Assembly (NCBI GenBank): GCA_038205115.1
Contig: JBBRCE010000047.1
Location: forward strand, 1 to 39,534
Direction: 5' to 3'
Source of the DNA: JBBRCE01 sp038205115
Lineage (GTDB): Bacteria > Planctomycetota > Planctomycetia > Pirellulales > JBBRCE01
Length of the DNA stretch: 39,534 bases
Shown here: piece by piece, positions 1-8,514 of the stretch
Position numbering within the stretch: the first letter of the stretch is position 1
How the letters are laid out: the number at the start of each line of letters is the position of its first letter
Program-made: the position numbers and the translations under genes
The notes under the pieces: model-generated
What the model saw: the letters and a program-made list of their open reading frames with translations, nothing else
Told to the model about the DNA's origin: nothing
Databases searched by the model: none

Positions 1-111
1 AGTCGTCGTTGGGATCGACCGAATGCGGAGGCTGTCACCGCGCTGGATTCGCTCGAGCGTAGCGGCCAATGGCAAAAATACTGGCCAACTCCTTGCCCCA
101 CCGCGGCTTAA
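1..111 (+). CDS. Possible 3' end of an upstream gene (partial)
   Basis: Frame 1 is open from the window edge to a TAA at 109-111, giving 36 residues that end in QKYWPTPCPTAA. Codon third positions lean to G/C, as in the neighbouring genes, and the peptide looks like an ordinary soluble C-terminus (for example AEAVTALDSLERSGQW). I do not recognise a family. It could equally be a chance open frame, because 36 codons is short in GC-rich DNA. No start is visible since the gene would begin left of the window. The 184 bases from here to mgtE show no other gene. Confidence 0.35.
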   Translation, partial: SRRWDRPNAEAVTALDSLERSGQWQKYWPTPCPTAA

Positions 112-295
112 CACCGCCAAGCACTTTTGTCACACCCCAGCCTCGGCCGGCAGCGAGATGTGCCGAGCGGCCGGCGCGGCATTGTGTGATTGCATCGCCC
201 CTCGGTTGCGGGCAAAATGTCGTCCGGTTTGCCCGCAAACCCGAATGATTCCGGCCGCTGGCTGGCTGCTCCGCTCACCGTGCAAGGGATTGAAC

Positions 296-1729
296 ATGCT
301 GGACACTGAAGCCTTGGCGAACCTCATTCACCGGCATCGCGACGAAGATCACGGCAAGATTCGCGACTCGTTGCAGAATTTGCCCGCGCCGGATGTGGCC
401 GACGTGCTCAACGGAGTTCCTTCGCTGGAAGAAGCGACCGAAGTGCTGGGCTTGTTGCCGCTGGACCGCGCGATCTCGGTCTGCAACCAGCCCACACTCC
501 GTCGCCGCAGCGCGCTGCTGGAGCAAGCCCCGCCCGATCTGGCCGCCAAACTGCTGGAAGGCATGGCCTCCGACGAGCGAACTACTGCGATGCGCGGATT
601 CAGCGATCATGGTTGCCGGCTCTTGACGCCGCTGCTCAGTAGCGAAGCCCGCCGCGAGGTCGAACGCCAATTGCAGTTCGCGCCGCATACCGCTGGCGAG
701 CTGATGACCACCGAAATTGTGCGACTCTCGCCAGAAATGACGGTGGACGAAGCGCTACGCCGCATTCGCGAGGTGGCTCGCGATCGCGAGTCGGTCTACG
801 CCTGTTACGTCACCGAGCCAGGCAGCGACCGCCTGTTGGGCGCGCTCTCGCTGCGCGATCTGGTGATGTCCGACGCTCAGCGCCCTGTCGGGCAAATCAT
901 GCGCACGCATCCGGTGACGGTCAGCGTCAACGAACCGCGCAAGTCCGTGGTCGAAAAAATCAGCAAATACAACTTGCTGGCCGTGCCGGTGCTGACCGAG
1001 ACCGGCGCGGTGATTGGCTTTGTGACGGTGGACGACGCCATCGATGTGTTGATCGAAGAACAAACCGATACCGTGCTTCGTATGGGCGCGGTCGAAGCCG
1101 GCGCGCTCGACGAACCGTACATGGCCACGCCTTGGCTGGCGCTGGTCAAAAAACGCGCCACCTGGCTGGTGCTGCTGTTCCTGGGCGAAATGCTAACCGC
1201 TTCGGCAATGGGCGTCTTCGAAAAGGAAATCGAAAAAGCGGTGGTGCTCTCGCTGTTCATCCCGCTGATTATTTCCAGCGGCGGCAACAGCGGGTCGCAG
1301 GCAACTTCGCTGCTGATTCGCGCCCTGGCGCTGGGCGAAGTGCGTCTGAACCAATGGTTCAAAGTCTTCAGCCGCGAAATCGTTTCCGGCTTGTCGCTGG
1401 GTCTAATCTTGGGCGCGGTCGGCGCGGCGCGCATCTGCACCTGGCAATGGTTGAGCCACTATGAAACAATCACCAAATACGGTCTCGGATACGATTACGG
1501 CCAGCACTGGGCGCTGATCGCCATGACCATCAGCATCTCGCTCACCGGCATCGTGCTGTGGGGCAGTTTGGCGGGCGCAATGCTGCCGTTCTTGCTCAAA
1601 AAAGCCGGACTCGATCCGGCCACCTCGTCCGCGCCGCTGGTAGCCACGCTGGTGGATGTGACCGGCCTAGTGATCTACTTTAGCGTGGCGCACGCCATCC
1701 TCCGCAACACGCTACTCGCTGGCACGTAA
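296..1729 (+). CDS. mgtE: Magnesium transporter MgtE
   Basis: The product is 477 aa, a normal length for MgtE, a Mg2+-gated channel of the inner membrane. The order is a helical MgtE N domain (about residues 15-130), a CBS pair (about 135-260, second CBS with VPVLTETGAVIGFVTVDDA) and a membrane domain (about 285-472). The membrane domain holds the family signature PLIISSGGNSGSQATSLLIR and the closing DPATSSAPLVATLVDVTG segment, whose acidic residue lies in the Mg2+ pathway in this family. I chose ATG 296 because AAGGG lies at 284-288 with suitable spacing and the protein then begins directly with the N domain. The same frame is open upstream to an ATG at 23, but those 91 residues are Cys/Arg-rich and unlike MgtE. 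The next gene starts 7 bp after the stop, so the two may be cotranscribed. Confidence 0.95.
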   Translation: MLDTEALANLIHRHRDEDHGKIRDSLQNLPAPDVADVLNGVPSLEEATEVLGLLPLDRAISVCNQPTLRRRSALLEQAPPDLAAKLLEGMASDERTTAMRGFSDHGCRLLTPLLSSEARREVERQLQFAPHTAGELMTTEIVRLSPEMTVDEALRRIREVARDRESVYACYVTEPGSDRLLGALSLRDLVMSDAQRPVGQIMRTHPVTVSVNEPRKSVVEKISKYNLLAVPVLTETGAVIGFVTVDDAIDVLIEEQTDTVLRMGAVEAGALDEPYMATPWLALVKKRATWLVLLFLGEMLTASAMGVFEKEIEKAVVLSLFIPLIISSGGNSGSQATSLLIRALALGEVRLNQWFKVFSREIVSGLSLGLILGAVGAARICTWQWLSHYETITKYGLGYDYGQHWALIAMTISISLTGIVLWGSLAGAMLPFLLKKAGLDPATSSAPLVATLVDVTGLVIYFSVAHAILRNTLLAGT

Positions 1730-1736
1730 CTGACCC

Positions 1737-2681
1737 ATGACCACTCACACGCCTAAACGCCGCTGGTTTCAATTCCGTCTGCGGGCGATGCTGGTTGCGA
1801 TGACCATCATCGCTTGCGGGTGCGGTTGGTTTGCTTATCGGTTGCAAAAAGCGCAGAGGCAGCATATCGCCCGCATGCAACTTGCCACGCAGGCGGAGTT
1901 CGAGTTCTATACGCTCGAAAGCGTTTATGAAACCGACGCTTGGACGCTCGCGTCAGAGCTTCACGAGCCGACGACTTTAAAAAAGCTACTCGGCAAAGAT
2001 TTTTTCCCAGTTGAAGATGTATTGACCGTTTTTCAGCTCACAGATCCGAATGCCGATTTATCCGCGCTCGGCGAATTGAACTGCGTTCGCGGGCTCGTCT
2101 TTACGTCGAGCAGTAACGTTTCCGATGCTCACCTTGCGCCGGTCCAGCAGCTAACCCAGCTACAGTATTTCTCGCTCGAAAGTCCGTTGGTTACTAGCCA
2201 GGGATTGAGCCATCTGGCAAATCTGAGACACTTGGAATTCTTAGAGTTTTGTGCGACCGCCGCAAAGCCGGACGGAATGGTTTTTTTGCGCAACTTGACC
2301 GAGCTGAAAATTCTCGATCTCTCCCATACGAATGTGGGGAGTCGCGGATTAGAAAATATTGCCGGCATGAAACTGCTGAGGATTTTGAAACTGAACGACG
2401 CGGACATCGGCGACGACGGCCTGGTCTATTTGCCAGGGCACGATTGTCTCAGAGATTTAGAGCTCTGTTCGAATCAAATCACGGATGCCGGCCTGACCGC
2501 GTTCCGCGGACTGAATCTCACGTCGCTCGATCTGTCGGATAATTCCCTCACGGATGCCGGGCTGCCGCATCTCCAATGTCTCGGGCAGCTTGAATATCGC
2601 GCGCTCAAAAATACGAAGGTTACAGAGTCGGGCATCGAAGCTTTGCAGGCGGCGCTGCCCCAATGCCGCATCTGTCATTGA
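1737..2681 (+). CDS. Membrane-anchored leucine-rich-repeat protein
   Basis: The product is 314 aa. After a basic start (KRRWFQFRLR) there is one hydrophobic segment at about residues 17-34 (AMLVAMTIIACGCGWFAY), an N-terminal anchor often seen in planctomycete proteins with this FxFRLRxMLxxMTxxA pattern. From about residue 100 to the end there are leucine-rich repeats of 23-26 residues with the internalin/RNI-like pattern LTxLxxLDLSxTxVxxxGL, for example LTELKILDLSHTNVGSRGLE and LTSLDLSDNSLTDAGLPHL. LRRs bind protein partners; no partner can be inferred. GC looks slightly lower than in mgtE. The gene begins 7 bp after mgtE, so readthrough is likely, but no functional link is evident. Confidence 0.85.
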   Translation: MTTHTPKRRWFQFRLRAMLVAMTIIACGCGWFAYRLQKAQRQHIARMQLATQAEFEFYTLESVYETDAWTLASELHEPTTLKKLLGKDFFPVEDVLTVFQLTDPNADLSALGELNCVRGLVFTSSSNVSDAHLAPVQQLTQLQYFSLESPLVTSQGLSHLANLRHLEFLEFCATAAKPDGMVFLRNLTELKILDLSHTNVGSRGLENIAGMKLLRILKLNDADIGDDGLVYLPGHDCLRDLELCSNQITDAGLTAFRGLNLTSLDLSDNSLTDAGLPHLQCLGQLEYRALKNTKVTESGIEALQAALPQCRICH

Positions 2682-2703
2682 ACAATTTTGGCAACGGCTG
2701 TGG

Positions 2704-2722
2704 CGGGCGGAGCACTCGCCCG
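2704..2722 (+). terminator. GC hairpin after the LRR gene
   Basis: CGGGCG (2704-2709) and CGCCCG (2717-2722) form a 6-bp stem with a 7-nt loop, 22 bp after the stop of the LRR gene. No T-run follows, so it is at best a weak intrinsic terminator or a Rho-associated stem. Confidence 0.3.
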
Positions 2723-2874
2723 GTTAAACCGCCCGGCAGTTTGCGGTTGTTGCTGGCACGCCTGCGAAATGCCGCAACATCCGTTCACCGCGACGGCCCT
2801 GCGCACTAAGATGATGCAGGGACCACACGGGGCGGCTGCACGCCCGACAGGCATTCACGCTAGGTAATTGAACT

Positions 2875-4326
2875 GTGGACGTGGACGACGATCTGAAATA
2901 CCAACCGGGCGACGTGCCGGACGAAGCGGCCGACGAGCCTTCGCTGGAACCGCCCGATGCGCCCAGCGAAGAAGCGTTGGAAACCGCGCTGGCCGAGCAG
3001 GCGGGCGGCGCGGCCGAGTTTGGCTTCCGCCGCGCGGCGACCAAGGTTCGCGATTTCCCGCGCACGCCCGGCGTGTATCTGATGAAAGATAACGCCGGTC
3101 GGGTGATCTACATCGGTAAAGCCAAGAACTTGCGGTCGCGCGCCGGCAGTTACTTTCTCAAGGCGGCCGCGGAAGATCGCCGCACGGCCGAACTGATTCG
3201 CGAGATTGCCGATATCGATTTCATCGAAGCGGAGAGCGAAGTCGACGCGCTGCTCAACGAAGCCCGGTTGATCAAAGACATTCAACCGCGGTTCAACAAA
3301 GATCTCAAAGACGACAAAAGTTTTCCGTACCTGGAGATCTTCACGCGCGAAGATTTTCCGCGGGTGGAATTCACGCGCGAACCGTCGGAACGCGGCACCA
3401 AACTCTACGGCCCATTCGCCAGCGCCGGCAGTTTGCGCGGCGCGATCCAAGTGCTGCAAAAGATTTTCAAGTTTCGCACCTGCTCGTTGGACATCGAAGA
3501 GGGCGACGAAAAGTGGCGCTGGTTTCGGCCCTGCCTGTTGGCGTCCATCAATCAGTGCACCGCGCCCTGCAACATTCGCATCAGCAAGGAAGAATATCGC
3601 CGCGATATCCATCGTTTGAAGATGTTTCTGGAAGGCAAGAAGCACGCGCTGCTGGACGAGATGCGCGGCGAGATGCGCGAGGCGGCCAAGGCGCTCAAGT
3701 TCGAAAAAGCGGCCCGCCTGCGCGATGAAATTCAAAAGCTCGAAACGCTCGATCACCGCGGCGAATTGGACAAACATGCGCAGCCGGAAGTGTTTTATGT
3801 CGATCCCAAAAAAGGCCTATTGGGACTGCAAAAAGTGCTCAAGCTGGACGAAATGCCGCGAACCATCGAAGGCGTGGACATCGCGCATCTGGGCGGTGGC
3901 GAGACCGTGGCCAGCCTGGTGCAATTCATCGACGGCCTGCCGTTCAAGCCCGGCTACAAGCGGTTCAAAATCAATTCGGTGGCCGGCATCGATGATTTTC
4001 GCAGCATTCACGAAGTCGTTTCGCGGCGCTTTCAGCGGCTGAGCGACGAGGGGCAAGTCTTTCCGGATATTCTGCTGATCGATGGCGGCAAAGGGCAACT
4101 CAACGCCGGTGTGGCTGCGTTTCGCGAACTCGATCTCAAGCCGCCAACCGTCATTTCGCTGGCCAAGCGCGAAGAAGAAATTTACATTCCGGGCCAGGAG
4201 CAGCCGTTACGGCTCAGTCGACATTCCTACGCGTTGCGTTTGATTCAGTACGTGCGCGACGAAGCGCACCGCTTTGCCCAACACTACCACCACATCTTGC
4301 GACGCAAATCCACGTTCGACGAATAA
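2875..4326 (+). CDS. uvrC: UvrABC excinuclease subunit C (short form)
   Basis: UvrC makes both incisions in nucleotide excision repair after UvrA/UvrB recognise a lesion. The GTG start gives 483 aa. An acidic extension of about 55 residues precedes the GIY-YIG nuclease (PGVYLMKDNAGRVIYIGKAK, residues 65-84; 3' incision). A UVR motif that contacts UvrB lies at about 272-293 (ALKFEKAARLRDEIQKLE). The RNase H-like 5' nuclease shows its acidic and His motifs: GVDIAHL (about 335-341), LLIDGGKGQLNAG (about 401-413) and RDEAHRFA (about 461-468). The chain stops 16 residues later, so the C-terminal tandem helix-hairpin-helix of E. coli UvrC (about 610 aa) is absent. No ATG fits the beginning of the frame; GTG 2881 is an alternative start two codons in. 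It is convergent with trpE, 18 bp away. Confidence 0.93.
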   Translation: MDVDDDLKYQPGDVPDEAADEPSLEPPDAPSEEALETALAEQAGGAAEFGFRRAATKVRDFPRTPGVYLMKDNAGRVIYIGKAKNLRSRAGSYFLKAAAEDRRTAELIREIADIDFIEAESEVDALLNEARLIKDIQPRFNKDLKDDKSFPYLEIFTREDFPRVEFTREPSERGTKLYGPFASAGSLRGAIQVLQKIFKFRTCSLDIEEGDEKWRWFRPCLLASINQCTAPCNIRISKEEYRRDIHRLKMFLEGKKHALLDEMRGEMREAAKALKFEKAARLRDEIQKLETLDHRGELDKHAQPEVFYVDPKKGLLGLQKVLKLDEMPRTIEGVDIAHLGGGETVASLVQFIDGLPFKPGYKRFKINSVAGIDDFRSIHEVVSRRFQRLSDEGQVFPDILLIDGGKGQLNAGVAAFRELDLKPPTVISLAKREEEIYIPGQEQPLRLSRHSYALRLIQYVRDEAHRFAQHYHHILRRKSTFDE

Positions 4327-4344
4327 CGGTAGGCCCGCTGCTGA

Positions 4345-5880
4345 TCACTGCTTGGCTACCCGGTTTTCCGTGATCTCGATGGCTTTAAGCATCCCGCGGG
4401 CTTTGCTGAGCGTCTCATGATATTCGCTGGCCGGCACGCTATCGGCCACGATGCCGGCGCCGGCTTGCACGTACGCCTTGTTGCCTTTGACCACCAACGT
4501 CCGCAGGGCGATGCAGGTATCCATGTTGCCGCTGAAATCCACGTAACCCACCGCGCCCGCGTAGGGGCCGCGACGCTGCGGTTCGAGCTGATCGATGATT
4601 TGCATCGCCCGCACCTTGGGCGCGCCGGAAACCGTGCCGGCCGGCAAGCAGGCTCGTAGCGCATCGAAGGCATCTTTGCCGTCGGCCAGTTGACCGTTGA
4701 CGTTGGACGTAATGTGCATCACGTGGCTGTAACGTTCAATGACCATCACGTCGCTGACTTCCACGCTGCGATAACGGGCGACGCGGCCCACATCGTTCCG
4801 CCCCAAATCCACCAGCATCACGTGTTCGGCCCGTTCCTTGGGATCGGCCAGCAACTCTTCGGCCAACCGCTTGTCTTCTTGTTCGTCTTTGCCACGCCGC
4901 CGCGTACCGGCCAGCGGTCGCACGGTAATGCGACCATCCACCACGCGGACCAAAATTTCCGGCGAACTGCCCACTAGCGTGACGCTGGGCGTCCGCAGGT
5001 AAAACATGAAAGGGCTCGGATTCACCACGCGCAAAGTTCGATAGATTTCGAACGGCGATGACTGAATTTCGATTTCCAATCGCTGACTAATCACCACCTG
5101 GAAGATGTCGCCGGCGCGAATGTATTCCACGCACTTTTCGACGGCCGCCTCGAACTCTGCTTGCTGAAAGTTAGCGCGGTAGGCAATCTTCGGCTCGCCG
5201 GACGTATCGATATCCACCGGTGCCAACTCCGCGCCCGGTTGCGAAATTCGCTGTACGGTCTCGTCCACTCGCCGGCAAGCGTCGTCGTAAGCCGCGAGAA
5301 TCGATGTTGAATCGCCAACCGAATTGCCGTCCGCACCGCCGTCTAATCGCGCCATGGCAATTACGACCATGGTTTTGGTGATGTTATCGAAGACCACCAT
5401 TTGATCGTAAAACGCAAACGAAAAATCCGGCAACTGACGATCGTCGGGCGGAGCGTTGGGCAAGTTCTCCGTATAGCGGACTACGTCGTAACCGGCGTAG
5501 CCCACCGCGCCGCTGGTAAACGGCGGTAGCTCCGGCAAGTGAACCGCCCGCAACAGATCCACGCGGCGTTTTAACTCGGCCAGCGGATCGTCGCAGACGA
5601 TGGTTTCGACGTCGCTGGCCGCATCGCCCCGCGTGCTGGTCACGGTCAACTGATTGCCAAACGCTTCGAGCTGCAAGAACGGATTGGTCGTTAAAAAACT
5701 GTAGCGCCCGACCTTCTCGCCACCGACCACGCTTTCGAACAAGCAGGCCGTTGGCCCATCGTCGAGTTTATGAAATGCCGAAACCGGCGTCAGTCCATCG
5801 GCCATCAACCGGCGATAGACGGGCACCAGTTGGGCGTCGCGAGCCAGCGAGCAGAAGCGGGCAAAGTCGGGCAGATGCAT
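4345..5880 (-). CDS. trpE: Anthranilate synthase component I
   Basis: The product is 511 aa, the normal TrpE length. It converts chorismate plus ammonia (from the TrpG glutaminase) to anthranilate, the first committed step of tryptophan synthesis in the cytoplasm. The N-terminal domain contains CLFESVVGGEKVGRYSFL, whose LFES resembles the LLES element of the tryptophan feedback site. The chorismate-binding domain (about 230-500) contains AGDIFQVVISQR, PSPFMFYL, PLAGTRRRG, LVDLGRNDVGRVA, GTVSGAPKVRAMQIID and AGAGIVADSVPASEY, all hallmarks of anthranilate rather than aminodeoxychorismate or isochorismate synthases. No trpG or other trp gene lies beside it, so the pathway appears scattered. I saw no convincing Trp-rich leader peptide upstream. 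ATG 5880 is the first good start. Confidence 0.94.
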   Translation of the reverse strand: MHLPDFARFCSLARDAQLVPVYRRLMADGLTPVSAFHKLDDGPTACLFESVVGGEKVGRYSFLTTNPFLQLEAFGNQLTVTSTRGDAASDVETIVCDDPLAELKRRVDLLRAVHLPELPPFTSGAVGYAGYDVVRYTENLPNAPPDDRQLPDFSFAFYDQMVVFDNITKTMVVIAMARLDGGADGNSVGDSTSILAAYDDACRRVDETVQRISQPGAELAPVDIDTSGEPKIAYRANFQQAEFEAAVEKCVEYIRAGDIFQVVISQRLEIEIQSSPFEIYRTLRVVNPSPFMFYLRTPSVTLVGSSPEILVRVVDGRITVRPLAGTRRRGKDEQEDKRLAEELLADPKERAEHVMLVDLGRNDVGRVARYRSVEVSDVMVIERYSHVMHITSNVNGQLADGKDAFDALRACLPAGTVSGAPKVRAMQIIDQLEPQRRGPYAGAVGYVDFSGNMDTCIALRTLVVKGNKAYVQAGAGIVADSVPASEYHETLSKARGMLKAIEITENRVAKQ

Positions 5881-6135
5881 GGCAATTATGAGGCTTGCGC
5901 CCCGCTTGAGGACACTTTCAACCAGCGTCGGCCGCCGGTTTGCAGTGCCGCGGCGGCCTGAATTTACGAAATCGAATTTTCAATTCCCTGCCTCGCGCCA
6001 CGCCCAACCGCGGCCTCGCCCGCCCCGATGTCGTAGGATACCAACAGCCGCCGGGCGCCACAACCGAGCGTGGATCGCGGGCCGATCTTGTTCCGGCAAC
6101 GCGGGTTACGTCGCCGCACGCGCACCGTGCTTACC

Positions 6136-6163
6136 TTGACACTCGGACTGGCAGTGTTAGAAT
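6136..6163 (+). promoter_or_regulatory. Sigma70-type promoter upstream of mcsA
   Basis: TTGACA (6136-6141) and TAGAAT (6158-6163) are separated by 16 bp, close to the consensus for a housekeeping sigma factor. The predicted start near 6170 would leave a leader of about 147 nt before mcsA. The rest of the 436-bp divergent spacer between trpE and mcsA (5881-6316) holds no gene; I found no convincing promoter for trpE on the other strand. Confidence 0.6.
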
Positions 6164-6190
6164 CCCTCAGTCATCGAAATCGAAGTTATC

Positions 6191-6287
6191 ATGCCCGCGA
6201 TCCGTTGCTGTCGCGCCGGCGTACGGTACGAATAGCGACAGTCTGCCGGTGGGGTTGTTCGCCAGAATTCTGGCGAAGGTCTTTTTT
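6191..6287 (+). promoter_or_regulatory. Structured mcsA leader with minimal ORF and terminator-like palindrome
   Basis: Three elements lie between the promoter and mcsA. A 14-codon ORF (6191-6235, MPAIRCCRAGVRYE) begins with ATG. A hairpin pairs CTGTCGC (6208-6214) with GCGACAG (6235-6241) and overlaps the ORF's end. A perfect 20-bp palindrome (6258-6277, core CCAGAATTCTGG) is followed within 3 nt by a T-rich run that includes six T's (6282-6287). The palindrome plus T-run could be an intrinsic terminator or attenuator ahead of mcsA, or the dyad could be a repressor operator. Translation of the ORF is unproven because its ribosome site is weak. Confidence 0.4.
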
Positions 6288-6316
6288 GGTAGCCGTTGGT
6301 CCGAGGGCGGTGGGCA

Positions 6317-6829
6317 ATGAAATGTCAAAAATGCGATAAAGCGGCCACATTTCACATTACCGAAATCGAAGGCGGCAAGCACCACGAACTGCATTTCTGC
6401 GAGGATCACGCGCGCGGCTATTTGACGCAGCCTGAGGCCGAGCCGTCCGGCGGCCAAACCATCGGCGGCGCGCTGGCCCAACATTTGTCCGTGGGCCAAA
6501 CCGCCGAGGATTTGGCAAAGCTCGACCAAATGGCGTGTCCCATCTGCGGAATCACCTTTTTTCAATTTCGCAACCAGGGCCGGCTTGGCTGTCCCAACGA
6601 TTATATCTGCTTCGAAAAAGAGCTCGAACCGCTGATCGTCAACATTCATGGCGAAACCGAGCATACCGGCAAGCGCCCCAAACGATTGGCGACCGGCACG
6701 CACCTGCAAACCGATCTGATTCGCTTGCGCCGCGAACTCAAAGAGGCCGTGGCCAAAGAAGAATACGAGTTGGCGTCTCGCCTGCGCGACGATATTCGCC
6801 GCATCGAAGACGCCGCAAAATCGACCTGA
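6317..6829 (+). CDS. mcsA: McsA, zinc-binding activator of the McsB arginine kinase
   Basis: The product is 170 aa, the usual length. In Firmicutes McsA binds zinc and activates McsB, coupling it to stress-induced proteolysis by ClpC. The N-terminus MKCQKCDKAATFHITEIEGG and HFCEDHARGYL provide one Cys cluster (C3, C6, C28). A second is CPIC (74-77) with GCPNDYIC (91-98). A UVR-type coiled coil closes the protein (about 133-165, EEYELASRLRDDIRRIE). I chose ATG 6317 over GTG 6296 because homologues begin at MxCxxC and a G-rich ribosome site (GAGGGCGG, 6303-6310) precedes it. mcsB follows 79 bp downstream, the conserved order. Firmicutes operons also carry ctsR and clpC; neither is in the window. 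Confidence 0.92.
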   Translation: MKCQKCDKAATFHITEIEGGKHHELHFCEDHARGYLTQPEAEPSGGQTIGGALAQHLSVGQTAEDLAKLDQMACPICGITFFQFRNQGRLGCPNDYICFEKELEPLIVNIHGETEHTGKRPKRLATGTHLQTDLIRLRRELKEAVAKEEYELASRLRDDIRRIEDAAKST

Positions 6830-6908
6830 CACTGGAATTTCAATCATCGCACATCCGTCGGCCGGTCATTGCGGTCGGCCGCCGCTCATTCCCGCGAAAG
6901 CACAGCAC

Positions 6909-7985
6909 GTGGAACTTAACGATCTCACCGCGACGATGGGCGAATGGCTGCTCGGCTCCGGCCCCGAGTCCGATATCGTCATGAGCAGTCGGATTCGCTT
7001 GGCGCGGAACCTGGCACAATTTCCGTTCATCAGCCGCGCCACGGATAGCGATAAGGCCGAAATCGAAAAACTGCTCCGTAGCAAAGTCACCCAATTGCAA
7101 GCGGCCGGCGAAATCCTGTACGTTAACGTGGCTGATCTGGAAGGCCTGGATCGTCAATTTCTGGTCGAGCGGCAACTCATCAGCCGCGAACATGCCGATA
7201 GCAACGGCGCCCGCGGCGTGGCCATCAACCGCGGCGAACAGATCAGCTTGATGATTAACGAAGAAGATCATCTTCGCATCCAGTGCATGCACAGCGGCTT
7301 GGACCTGCAAGCCGCCTGGCAACAAATCAACGAGATTGACGACCTGATCGAGCAGCACGTCACCTACGCCTTTCATCAAAAGCTCGGTTACCTCACTGCC
7401 TGCCCAACCAATGTCGGCACTGGCATCCGCGTCAGCGTCATGCTGCATCTGCCGGCGCTGGTGATCACGCGGCAAATCGATAAAGTGTTTCGCAGCTTGC
7501 AAAAAATCAGCCTGGCGGTCCGTGGCCTGTATGGCGAAGGCTCGCAGGCGATGGGCGATTTCTACCAAATCTCCAACCAGGTCACGCTCGGCCGCACCGA
7601 GCAAGACCTGGTGCAGCAAGTCTCCGACGTGGTGCCGGTACTGATCGATTACGAGCGTCGCGCCCGCGAATTCTTGATTCGCGAAAGCCAGCAAAATTTG
7701 CACGACCAGGTCAGCCGCGCCTACGGCATTTTGCGCAACGCGCAAACCATCAGTTCCGAAGAAACCATGCACCTGCTCTCGCGCGTGCGGATGGGCGTCA
7801 ACCTGGGACTAATTGGCGACCTGAAAATTCCGGCGCTGAACGAACTGTTCATCCAAACGCAGCCAGCCCACCTGCAAAAGTTGCGCGGCGTGGAACTCGA
7901 CACGGCCGATCGCAACATCGAACGCGCCCGCTATCTGCGCCGGCATCTCAACAAAGACGACGGCCGCACCGAAGACAAGAATTAG
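6909..7985 (+). CDS. mcsB: Protein-arginine kinase McsB
   Basis: The product is 358 aa and belongs to the phosphagen-kinase fold family. McsB phosphorylates arginine side chains of proteins, marking them for ClpCP in Firmicutes. Motifs visible are SSRIRLARNL (26-35, nucleotide-binding region), NEEDHLRIQ (117-125, with the catalytic-type Glu) and TACPTNVGTG (163-172, with the family's conserved Cys at 165). The C-terminus has DRNIERARYLR, which resembles the phosphoarginine-sensing RDxxRA element of Bacillus McsB but has Asn where Asp is usual. The GTG start at 6909 is chosen because it yields the standard N-terminal extension before SSRIRLARN; ATG 6936 would cut nine residues. It forms a pair with mcsA. 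Confidence 0.93.
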   Translation: MELNDLTATMGEWLLGSGPESDIVMSSRIRLARNLAQFPFISRATDSDKAEIEKLLRSKVTQLQAAGEILYVNVADLEGLDRQFLVERQLISREHADSNGARGVAINRGEQISLMINEEDHLRIQCMHSGLDLQAAWQQINEIDDLIEQHVTYAFHQKLGYLTACPTNVGTGIRVSVMLHLPALVITRQIDKVFRSLQKISLAVRGLYGEGSQAMGDFYQISNQVTLGRTEQDLVQQVSDVVPVLIDYERRAREFLIRESQQNLHDQVSRAYGILRNAQTISSEETMHLLSRVRMGVNLGLIGDLKIPALNELFIQTQPAHLQKLRGVELDTADRNIERARYLRRHLNKDDGRTEDKN

Positions 7986-8276
7986 CCGCACGGGCAGCGC
8001 AACCACCGCTCGGCCCGATTGGTGATCGGCCGTATCTGCTTGGATCATCGCCGCCGAAATAAAAAAACATCACCGAGCCTGTTTTAGCGTCTTGATCGCC
8101 GGGCAACTCGATTGCGCCACAGTAGTTGCGACTTGCACACTTCGCGAATTCTTCAGTGGACAGTGAGGACAGAGCGGCATTTTCGGTCATCATTTCCATC
8201 ACTTCGGCGCGGACCGCAGGCTCGTCACTCCGAATTGCGCATTCGATTTTCGCCGCGCGCTGGATCGATCTGCCGT

Positions 8277-8299
8277 AGCCGACGCTGCCAGCGTCGGCT
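8277..8299. repeat. Hairpin repeat, copy 1
   Basis: AGCCGACGCT and AGCGTCGGCT form a perfect 10-bp stem with the 3-nt loop GCC, preceded by CTGCCGT. A related copy in opposite orientation is at 8383-8401, so this looks like a small dispersed intergenic repeat rather than a one-off terminator. No T-run follows. Confidence 0.6.
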
Positions 8300-8382
8300 G
8301 AGTTGGGGCTCGACCGCCGCTGACTTGCCAATCACGGCCCACTGCAAAGCATTCGCTGACTCAGCGCAAACCGCGCAATCCA

Positions 8383-8401
8383 CCGACGCAGGCTGCGTCG
8401 G
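8383..8401. repeat. Hairpin repeat, copy 2 (inverted)
   Basis: CCGACGCA and TGCGTCGG form an 8-bp stem with the loop GGC, followed by CTACGATCGGGCAG. Read on the other strand it gives CGTAGCCGACGCA, matching CGTAGCCGACGCT of copy 1. Confidence 0.55.
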
Positions 8402-8514
8402 CTACGATCGGGCAGCGCTGCAACGAATTGGGCAGGTTGCGAACTCCCTGCCAGCGGAGCGCAAGCGCAAAGCGCTGCGCGCCGAATCGCACTTTTGCAA
8501 ATCGGAGTGTGTGA

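Noticed and set aside
23..295. N-terminal extension of mgtE to an ATG at 23
   Set aside because: The 91 extra residues are Cys/Arg-rich, unlike MgtE, and ATG 296 has its own ribosome site and a family-like start.
2860..3777. Long minus-strand open frame opposite uvrC
   Set aside because: It is antisense to a well-supported gene, and its product is a mirror of GC-rich codons with no domain.
5881..6130. trp attenuator leader upstream of trpE
   Set aside because: No short ORF with clustered Trp codons and no terminator-like stem with a T-run were seen on the minus strand.
8277..8401. Paired hairpins considered as a tRNA or small CRISPR
   Set aside because: No cloverleaf or CCA-type acceptor, and only two copies in opposite orientation without regular spacers.
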